Part shown: one piece after another, positions 1 through 5,148 of the stretch
Layout of the letters: each line of letters starts with the position of its first letter
How positions within the stretch are numbered: position 1 is the first letter of the stretch
Source: Planctomycetota bacterium
Lineage (GTDB): Bacteria > Planctomycetota > Planctomycetia > Planctomycetales > Planctomycetaceae
Length of the DNA stretch: 6,418 nt
Direction of reading: 5' to 3'
Assembly: GCA_023429275.1 (NCBI GenBank)
Contig: JAEYWB010000069.1
Coordinates: forward strand, 1 to 6,418
The notes under the pieces: model-generated
Databases searched by the model: none
What the model was told of the DNA's origin: nothing
Seen by the model: only the letters and a program-made list of their open reading frames with translations
Program-made: the position numbers and the translations under genes

Positions 1-1753
1 ACTCCGCGCGGAGTCGCGGCGCCGGAGGAGGGGCGCACCCGGTTGCCGTGACGTGAAGCCTGTCGATCCAAGGCGTTCCCCGCGTCGTCTGTGAGAACCA
101 TCCCAGCCCGGCCGATGCGGCCCAGAAGAGGACGGGAACGATCGGCGCGTGAAAGTGGTGGCACGGTGTCGGGGGCTGCTGCGCCAGCTCGTTCAGGCAC
201 AGGAGTGCGAACATCGGGGCGCCGACCGCCAGCCGGGCAGGAGCGAACAGGCAGAGCCCGACGAGCGGCACGAGCAGATGCGTCGCGTAGAGCGCCGAGC
301 GGACCTGAACGAGCTCTCCCCACAGGAGCCCCGGCCGGGTGAGCATGTTGATCATCACTTCGCCGGTCGTCTTGCCGAACTTCGCGAAGTAGCTCGCGTA
401 GTGGACCTGCCCCCCCTTGAACCAGGGAATGACGACCTTGACCGCGAGCAGGAGGTACACGGCCGACAGAACGATCAGGAGGATTCCGTACCACCGCGCG
501 AACCGGGGCGTCGTCGCCGCCCCCGGTCCCTGGGCACCGTCATCCGCCGGGCTCTTCCCGAAGAGGACAATCCAGAGTCCCAGAGGGGCGAAGATCAGCG
601 GATAGTCCTCTTTGACCGAGAGCGTCAGCAGGAGACCGATCGTCACGAGGGTCCATCGCCGCCGATCGATCTGCCAGAGCGTCCAGAGGAGGAGCGGCAC
701 TCCGAAGGTTTCGGGCCGGAAGGTCTTCAGATCGATCTCGATGTCGAGGAACTGCGTCGGCGCGTAGAGCAGAAAGGCGATCGCAAGCCCCGCGGCCCCC
801 TTCGGGCTGCCGGTCTGTCCCTGCGTCATCCGGAAAATGAACCACGCCCCCGAGGCGAGCGCGATCGACTGGCAGAGCTCCATGAGCAGATGCGACGGCC
901 ACAGCAGATGGAGCGGAAGAAGCGCGAGATGGATGACCTGAATGTGTTCGCCCAGGAACAGCCCGGGGTCGAGGTAGCTTCGAAAGCCCTTGCCGTGCTC
1001 GAGGTTCCAGAGATGTTCCTCGTACATGGCGGAGTCGCCGTGCGGAAGCCGCAGGTTGAACCACAGCCCCCAGTTCATCGCCGTGAAGACGATGACATAG
1101 ATCGCCATGGCCGCGCGCACGGCTCGCGAGGCCCGCCGTTCCGAGAGCGAACCGGCATCGGTCGGCTCCGGGGTCCCTGCCGGTGCCGGGGTTGCAGCGA
1201 GCCAGGCAAGCGTCATCAGCCATCCGCTGAATCCGATCGCCAGTGCGAATTCCGAAGTCGCTTTCAGGTACACGGCGACGCCCCCTCCACCGATCGAGAA
1301 CAGGAGCGCCAGGGCCCAAGCTCCCGGAACAAGCCACCAGGGCCAGCCCGCACTCCCCCAGAGGGCGAGGGCGTCGGCGAGGTCGAGCCTCCTTCGCTGG
1401 CGAACGAGCCAGCCGCCGGCCAGCCAGGTCACCGCTCCGAACAGCCCGCATCCGAAAAGGGTTGTCAACGGAGGCAGAGTGGCCCCGACGACCTCCCCTC
1501 GTGCCAGGACGATCGATCCCCCGAGTCCGCGGACGAACCCGGCGTAGTCGGCCGCCGGAACGTAAGCGGATGCGATCTCGACATCTTCCAGAATCGTGGT
1601 CACCGCCAGCCACAGACCGAGGACCCCCATCGAGAAGGTGACGAGCCCCCGGACGAGGGAAGGAAACGCCTTGAACGCCCCGGCGTCGGAGGAGACGGGG
1701 GGAGAGGGGATCGAGGCGGCCGCCGCGGATCGCTTTCTGTCAGGGCCGGCCAT
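1..1753 (-). CDS. DUF2079-family polytopic membrane protein (C-terminus cut by window edge)
   Basis: The minus-strand frame starting at ATG 1751-1753 is open to the left edge, giving about 584 residues with no stop. An in-frame stop at 1757-1759 makes this ATG the furthest upstream one; no clear Shine-Dalgarno precedes it. A polar Ala/Ser/Pro-rich tail (residues 1-32) is followed by hydrophobic segments near 35-55, 93-117, 133-157, 164-187 and 213-234. The DUF2079 region follows from about 215. It shows [20 protein letters not shown] around Asp240, FRPET at 345-349, a KEDYPLIF segment at 381-388, and [13 protein letters not shown] from 532 near the visible end, with further membrane helices between. 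Family proteins are integral inner-membrane proteins resembling GT-C glycosyltransferases; the reaction is unknown, and the Asp in the first loop fits that fold. The roughly 210-residue N-terminal part with four helices seems extra to the core domain. It is divergent from rnpB. Family call confident, function not. Confidence 0.85.
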   Translation of the reverse strand, partial: MAGPDRKRSAAAASIPSPPVSSDAGAFKAFPSLVRGLVTFSMGVLGLWLAVTTILEDVEIASAYVPAADYAGFVRGLGGSIVLARGEVVGATLPPLTTLFGCGLFGAVTWLAGGWLVRQRRRLDLADALALWGSAGWPWWLVPGAWALALLFSIGGGGVAVYLKATSEFALAIGFSGWLMTLAWLAATPAPAGTPEPTDAGSLSERRASRAVRAAMAIYVIVFTAMNWGLWFNLRLPHGDSAMYEEHLWNLEHGKGFRSYLDPGLFLGEHIQVIHLALLPLHLLWPSHLLMELCQSIALASGAWFIFRMTQGQTGSPKGAAGLAIAFLLYAPTQFLDIEIDLKTFRPETFGVPLLLWTLWQIDRRRWTLVTIGLLLTLSVKEDYPLIFAPLGLWIVLFGKSPADDGAQGPGAATTPRFARWYGILLIVLSAVYLLLAVKVVIPWFKGGQVHYASYFAKFGKTTGEVMINMLTRPGLLWGELVQVRSALYATHLLVPLVGLCLFAPARLAVGAPMFALLCLNELAQQPPTPCHHFHAPIVPVLFWAASAGLGWFSQTTRGTPWIDRLHVTATGCAPPPAPRLRAE

Positions 1754-1755
1754 TC

Positions 1756-1791
1756 GTCACCGTCGTCGTCACTGTCGTCGTCACCGTCGCG
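1756..1791. repeat. Three tandem 12-bp repeats next to the DUF2079 start codon
   Basis: Three adjoining 12-mers read GTCACCGTCGTC (1756-1767), GTCACTGTCGTC (1768-1779) and GTCACCGTCGCG (1780-1791). They begin 2 nt beyond the DUF2079 ATG, so they would lie in its 5' leader or ribosome-binding region. They contain an in-frame stop for that gene and are not coding for it. The role is unknown; a simple-sequence expansion is the plainest explanation. Confidence 0.7.
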
Positions 1792-1973
1792 TCTCGCCTG
1801 CGGTCAGCGGCATCAGTCATCCCAGACGCTGGAACGCGGAATCCGCCGAGACCCATAGACTTACACCTCCACCGGCCAACCTCAAGCTCCCCCTGCCCCT
1901 TGGCGGAATCCGGATTCTCCTCGAACCGGGGGTACGAACTCGATGTCGGTTCCTCTAGAGTTGAAGAGAGGGT
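1792..1973. other. Divergent intergenic DNA without a recognisable gene
   Basis: This stretch lies between the divergent DUF2079 gene (leftward) and rnpB (rightward), so it should contain promoters for one or both. I see no convincing -35/-10 pair on either strand. Small symmetric sites are present: GCGGAATCCGC at 1836-1846 (interrupted palindrome) and GAATCCGGATTC at 1906-1917 (perfect 12-bp palindrome). They share the core GCGGAATCCG, which occurs at 1836 and again at 1903. These could be operator-like or chance. Short reading frames crossing the region show no protein-like features. Confidence 0.4.
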
Positions 1974-2065
1974 GAGAGGTTAGAGGTGAGAGCTTAGAGA
2001 TCGGAAGAGCGGCAGCGTGGGGGAACTTCCCTCTCTCTAACCTCTCGTCTCTAACCTCTAACCCC
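1974..2065. repeat. Heptad-built palindromic element, copy A (upstream of rnpB)
   Basis: The left arm (about 1974-2007) is a run of degenerate 7-mers of the type GAGGTTA, GAGGTGA, GAGCTTA. The right arm (about 2026-2065) is the imperfect reverse complement, ending CTCTAACCTCTAACCCC. The two arms can pair as a long hairpin around a loop near 2008-2025. The right arm at 2033-2065 is identical at 32 of 33 positions to 2565-2597 in copy B, and the left-arm 17-mer GAGAGGTTAGAGGTGAG (1974-1990) recurs exactly at 2497-2513, so the two are copies in the same orientation. No transposase or coding content is present. The copy ends 17 nt before the rnpB P1 helix, so it occupies the place where a promoter or leader for rnpB would be expected. 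Confidence 0.8.
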
Positions 2066-2082
2066 TTCCCGCTCACCTCCTG

Positions 2083-2482
2083 AAACGTCGGAGCGAGCCG
2101 AACGGCCGCTGGGGGGGAACTGCGAAAGCGGCCCCTGGAGGAAAGTCCGGGCTCCACAGGACACGGTGGTGGGTAACGCCCACCGTTCGCAAGAACCGGG
2201 ACAGTGCCACAGAAAACAGACCGCCGATGGCCGCAAGGCACAGGCAAGGGTGAAAAGGTGCGGTAAGAGCGCACCGCGGGCCTGGCGACAGGTCCGGCAC
2301 GGTAAACCCCACCGGGAGCAAGACCAAGCAGGACGCAATGCGGGAGGATCCGTCCTCCCGCTCCGGGGCTGTCCGCCCCGGCTCAACGTCCGGGTAGGTC
2401 GCATCGAGGCGGCGGGTAACCGCCGCCCCAGAGAAATGGCCGTTCGCGACAGAACCCGGCTTACAGGCTCGCTCCGACGTTT
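2083..2482 (+). ncRNA. rnpB: RNase P RNA, bacterial type A (rnpB)
   Basis: This is the catalytic RNA of ribonuclease P, which removes 5' leaders from pre-tRNAs together with the RnpA protein (not in this window). The universal 5' core GGAGGAAAGTCCGGGC is at 2137-2152 and the 3' core GACAGAACCCGGCTTACAGG at 2448-2467. P1 is a perfect 17-bp helix of 2083-2099 with 2466-2482. P2 is GAACGGCC (2100-2107) with GGCCGTTC (2438-2445). P3 is short, at about 2111-2136, with a GAAA loop. A P9-type hairpin has a GCAA loop and a P13-like hairpin a GCGA loop. P16 (2340-2361), P17 (2363-2381) and P18 (2408-2427) are all clear, supporting type A. The L15 GGT that binds the tRNA CCA end is within CGGGTAGG at 2391-2398. 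The ends are set by P1; true ends may lie further out because pairing continues to 2074 and 2491. Four T residues (2480-2483) follow P1 but no separate terminator is evident. Confidence 0.97.
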
Positions 2483-2496
2483 TGGGAGGTGGGAAG

Positions 2497-2597
2497 GAGA
2501 GGTTAGAGGTGAGTGGTTAGAGGTTAGAGAGAAGCCGGGAGCGCGGATTCCCTCCTCTTGTCATCTCTCTAAGCTCTCGTCTCTAACCTCTAACCCC
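2497..2597. repeat. Heptad-built palindromic element, copy B (downstream of rnpB)
   Basis: This is the second copy of the element found upstream of rnpB. The left arm from 2497 to about 2534 reads as heptads of GAGGTTA/GAGGTGA/GTGGTTA type, with one more heptad than copy A. The right arm at 2565-2597 is its imperfect reverse complement and matches copy A at 32 of 33 positions. The loop region around 2535-2561 is unrelated to the loop of copy A. The copy begins 14 nt after the end of the rnpB P1 helix, so it could be transcribed as the 3' trailer and could form a terminator- or processing-like hairpin, though it lacks a following U-tract. Confidence 0.8.
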
Positions 2598-2609
2598 CCG
2601 CTTCTGCCG

Positions 2610-2646
2610 CCCTCCCGCTCCCAATCCCGCTTCCCGTCCCCCTCCC
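2610..2646 (-). other. Potential G-quadruplex (minus strand) upstream of the TlpA-like gene
   Basis: On the plus strand, seven runs of three or more C lie at 2610-2612, 2614-2616, 2620-2622, 2626-2628, 2633-2635, 2638-2642 and 2644-2646, separated by 1 to 4 bases. The minus strand therefore carries seven G-runs with short loops, well beyond the usual four-run G-quadruplex pattern. It lies about 75 nt before the start at 2720, on that gene's template strand. Folding and any regulatory effect are inference. A looser C-rich run extends back to 2594 at the end of copy B. Confidence 0.5.
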
Positions 2647-2719
2647 ATTGACGCTGCCTCGCGTCGCGGGGACTCGCTACAGTGCCCGGACGGGTTCCGC
2701 TCCTGGATGGGAATGACGC

Positions 2720-4045
2720 ATGCACAGCCTTCTGATGGGAAGCCTCTTCTGGGTCCTTGCGAGCTCGCCGCTCGCCGACTCCGCAACAACCGACCTGCAC
2801 TACGCCACGCAGCTCTCGCAGCTCGATCGAGGCGGCAACGCGTCACCGGTCCACGAATTTCAGACGCATGTCTTCGTCACCCGCGGCGACCGGGCCTCGG
2901 GCACCATGCACGTCGTCGACGATGCGACCGACTCCCTCCACTGGATCGGCCGCTTCGGCCACACCGACGGGGCCGGCACGCCGACGGTCGTCACGAACCT
3001 CCACAAACATGACGGCCTCCTCTACCCGCTCACGCAGCGGGTCCCGTTCCTCGCCGACAAGACAAAGCTCACCGCGACGTCCGCCTGGGAAGAAGGCCAG
3101 GTCGAATACCAGGTGACCGGCACCAGGAAGCTCGGCGGATGGGACTGCTGGGTGGTCGAGTCGACCGATGGTCTCGGGAAACGCGGGACGTTCCTCATCG
3201 ACCAGGAGGACGGCGTCGTTGTCGGAATCTCGCAGCGAGTCTTCATGGGCCAGGGAGACCGGTTCGAACTCTCGACCCGGCTGACCTCCGCGACCCCGGT
3301 CTCGGAAGCGACCCGCCAGAAAATCGCCGGAGTCGGGGAGACGCTTCGCAAGCTCCAGAAGGAATCGGGCTACGACGGCAAGTCGACCGACTTCGAGTTG
3401 TCGGCGGCCCAGCTCGAATCGGTCGCCGGCCAGACGGCCGCTCTCGCCGATGAGGCGAAGGGAACCCCCTACGAGCCGCTGATCGCCGTCATTCACCGCG
3501 ACGTGAAAGCTCAGCAGCAGCGGACGACCGCGGTCGCCGACCTCGCCCGGAAGTTCGTGGGACAGTCCGCCCCGCCGATCCGCGTCAAGACGCTCGCCGG
3601 AGCCGATCTCGACGCGGCCTCCCTCCGCGGGAAGGTCGTCGTCCTCCACTTCTGGGAGTACCGGGACTCCCCCCTGACGGAGCCTTACGGCCAGATCGGC
3701 TATCTCGACTTCCTCAGCTCCCGCCGCGGGGCCGATGGCGTCAAGGTCCTGGGTGTCGCAGTCGACTCACGGCTCGCCTCCGCCGAAACAAGCGGAGCGG
3801 CCTTCCGGTCGATTCGAAAGCTCAAGGAGTTCATGAACGTCGGCTATGAGATCACGACCGACACCGGCGAGTTCATCAAGGGACTCGGCGATCCGCGTCA
3901 GTTCTCGGTCGCGCTGCCGCTGTGGGTCGTGATCGGCAAGGACGGAAAGGTCGTCCACTACCGGACCGGCCTCTACCAGGTCGACGTCAACCGCGGCCTG
4001 GAGGAACTCGACGCAGTGGTCGCCGAGGCGCTCAAGAAGCCGTAA
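2720..4045 (+). CDS. Probable exported protein with cysteine-less TlpA/redoxin-like C-terminal domain
   Basis: This encodes 441 residues. ATG 2720 is the earliest possible start because an in-frame TGA sits at 2714-2716; only a weak purine stretch (GGATGGGAA) precedes it. Residues 1 to about 22 look like a signal peptide: hydrophobic GSLFWVLASSPLA, then a polar ADSA cleavage-like site, although there is no strong positive charge at the start. Residues about 25-195 form a beta-rich domain that I cannot assign, followed by a helical, charged linker (about 195-278). Residues 279-441 have the thioredoxin-like order of TlpA/AhpC-type proteins: FVGQSAPP, LRGKVVVLHFW, VKVLGVAVDS, a cis-Pro candidate at Pro400, then WVVIGKDGKVVHYRTG. 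Where FWAxWCxxC is expected the protein has FWEYRDSPL, with Asp316 and Leu319 at the cysteine positions. The only cysteine is Cys143, outside this domain. Disulfide reductase activity is therefore unlikely; a binding or structural role is more plausible. An SDR gene follows after 56 nt. Confidence 0.85.
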   Translation: MHSLLMGSLFWVLASSPLADSATTDLHYATQLSQLDRGGNASPVHEFQTHVFVTRGDRASGTMHVVDDATDSLHWIGRFGHTDGAGTPTVVTNLHKHDGLLYPLTQRVPFLADKTKLTATSAWEEGQVEYQVTGTRKLGGWDCWVVESTDGLGKRGTFLIDQEDGVVVGISQRVFMGQGDRFELSTRLTSATPVSEATRQKIAGVGETLRKLQKESGYDGKSTDFELSAAQLESVAGQTAALADEAKGTPYEPLIAVIHRDVKAQQQRTTAVADLARKFVGQSAPPIRVKTLAGADLDAASLRGKVVVLHFWEYRDSPLTEPYGQIGYLDFLSSRRGADGVKVLGVAVDSRLASAETSGAAFRSIRKLKEFMNVGYEITTDTGEFIKGLGDPRQFSVALPLWVVIGKDGKVVHYRTGLYQVDVNRGLEELDAVVAEALKKP

Positions 4046-4101
4046 GACCGGCCGCGCCCCTACGCCGCCCCCGCGGCCCTGACGCGAACGAGAGTCGACT
4101 G

Positions 4102-4851
4102 ATGAAAGACAACCGCCGCCGCGCCGCGCTCGTCACCGGCTCCGGAACCGGAGTCGGCCGCGCCGCCCTCCTCCGCTTTGCCCGAATGGGCTTCGACGTT
4201 GTCGTCAACTACTCGCGGAGCGAGGCGGACGCGAAGGAGACCGCGTCGCTCGCCCGCGAACATGGCGGACGGGTGCTCACGATCCAGGCCGACGTCAGCA
4301 ACAGCCGCGACGTCCAGCGGATGCTCGCCGAGGTGACATCTGAACTCGGCCGGCTCGACGTTCTCGTCAACAACGCCGCCGTCACGAAGTTCATCCCGCA
4401 CCACGACCTCGATGCGCTGACCGAGTCGGTCTGGGACGAGATCCTGGCGGTGAACCTCAAGGGGCCGTACCACTGCATCAAGGCGGCGGTCCCGCTGCTC
4501 AAGCAGTCGGACGCTCCGGCCGTCGTCAACGTCTCCTCGGTCGCGGCCCTCTCGGGCGACGGCTCCTCGGTCGCCTACGCGGCGAGCAAGGGAGCTCTCA
4601 ACACGATGACGAAGTCGCTGGCCCGGGCGCTGGCCCCGATCCGGGTCAACGCCGTCTGCACCGGCCCGATCGACTCCCGCTGGCTGCGGAACGTCATGAG
4701 CGAAGATCAGCTTCAGAAACGAGTCGAAGGATATCCGATCCCTCGTCCCGCCCAGCCGGACGACATCGCCGACGCAATCATCTACCTGGCGACCGGAACG
4801 TCGATGACGACGGGGCAGTGCCTGGTCCTGGACGGCGGACGGACGATGTAG
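4102..4851 (+). CDS. FabG-like short-chain dehydrogenase/reductase (SDR)
   Basis: This encodes 249 residues, the normal size for a classical SDR, a soluble Rossmann-fold oxidoreductase. ATG 4102 places the cofactor motif TGSGTGVG at residues 12-19, as usual. The frame is open further upstream to 3922, but that stretch overlaps the preceding gene and would add an unrelated N-terminus. Asp64 (adenine contact) and NNAA at 90-93 are present, and the catalytic tetrad is Asn118, Ser146, Tyr159, Lys163 in the YAASK motif. The end of the second strand, NYSRS (36-40), lacks the acidic residue of NAD enzymes, which suggests NADPH. The C-terminus TGQCLVLDGG is typical of FabG-like members. The common PG after the sixth strand is replaced by CTGPID at 186-191. 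The substrate cannot be read from sequence: 3-oxoacyl-ACP reductase is the usual automatic label, but a single SDR outside a fatty-acid gene cluster may act on another carbonyl. It may be co-transcribed with the gene ending at 4045. Confidence 0.92.
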   Translation: MKDNRRRAALVTGSGTGVGRAALLRFARMGFDVVVNYSRSEADAKETASLAREHGGRVLTIQADVSNSRDVQRMLAEVTSELGRLDVLVNNAAVTKFIPHHDLDALTESVWDEILAVNLKGPYHCIKAAVPLLKQSDAPAVVNVSSVAALSGDGSSVAYAASKGALNTMTKSLARALAPIRVNAVCTGPIDSRWLRNVMSEDQLQKRVEGYPIPRPAQPDDIADAIIYLATGTSMTTGQCLVLDGGRTM

Positions 4852-4889
4852 GAATCAGCCCTGAGCTGGATGCGACCATGCGTGAGCGA

Positions 4890-5118
4890 GTCCCGTCAGG
4901 GACGTCAGAGAATTGCCCGCCGTTTCAACGGGGGGATATCGGCAATCTTTCATGGGCAGTCCCGCCAGGGACGAAAGAAACTCGGGCGGATAACAGCGTT
5001 GAGTGGCTCGCCGCGCAGACGTTGAGTTCTTTCGTCCCTGGCGGGACTTGCCGACAAGGATCTGCATCCTTTCCCCCCGTTGACACGGGGGGCTACTTTC
5101 TGACGTCCCTGGCGGGAC
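4890..5118. repeat. 229-bp composite palindrome built from GTCCCGCCAGGGAC mini-hairpins
   Basis: Four copies of a 14-bp unit, itself hairpin-shaped (GTCCC-loop-GGGAC), occur at 4890-4903 (one T variant), 4959-4972, 5034-5047 and 5105-5118, the last two inverted. Between the units of each half lies another small hairpin: CCCGCCGTTTCAACGGGGGG at 4916-4935 and CCCCCCGTTGACACGGGGGG at 5073-5092. The halves mirror each other about position 5003-5004. The inner arms at 4959-4983 and 5024-5047 match at 24 bases with a single extra A; the outer arms match more loosely. The centre, 4984-5023, is unpaired in this scheme. The element fills the gap between two convergent genes, 38 nt after the SDR stop and 30 nt before the peptidase stop. 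It could end transcripts from both sides, although it lacks U-tracts. No protein-like frame is present; short frames here merely read the repeat. Confidence 0.85.
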
Positions 5119-5148
5119 TGGAGGCCAACCGTCGGACGACCTCCAGGC

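Noticed and set aside
540..1613. A 357-codon minus-strand frame inside the DUF2079 gene
   Set aside because: It is an Arg/Gly-rich out-of-frame reading of the same gene; the frame with high codon ends at 1753, 1750 and so on carries the family motifs.
149..1858. A 569-codon open frame on the plus strand opposite the DUF2079 gene
   Set aside because: It is extremely rich in Arg, Glu, Pro and Gly with no domain pattern, while the opposite strand gives a coherent membrane protein with family motifs. Long antisense frames are expected in GC-rich coding DNA.
1882..2404. Minus-strand open frames of 84-130 codons across rnpB and copy A
   Set aside because: They overlap a structural RNA gene and translate the palindromic repeat (peptides such as LEVRDERLE), so they are repeat and RNA shadows.
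1974..2597. Telomere-like TTAGAGG repeats
   Set aside because: The heptads resemble telomere repeats only superficially; they form short hairpin arms within a gene-dense chromosomal region.
2166..2651. A 161-codon plus-strand frame starting inside rnpB
   Set aside because: It runs through the RNase P RNA and copy B; no protein-like features or plausible start.
2648..2683. TTGACG (2648-2653) and TACAGT (2678-2683) as a promoter for the gene at 2720
   Set aside because: The boxes are 24 nt apart, too far for a standard sigma-70 promoter, and the -10 match is weak. A lineage-specific promoter is possible but not supportable here.
3922..4101. N-terminal extension of the SDR by 60 codons
   Set aside because: It overlaps the end of the preceding gene in another frame, is Arg/Gly/Pro-rich, and would push the TGxxxGxG motif far from its usual position near residue 12.
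4890..5118. CRISPR array
   Set aside because: The repeated 14-mers are not evenly spaced direct repeats; they are arranged as inverted halves of a palindrome, and the spacers are themselves mirrored.
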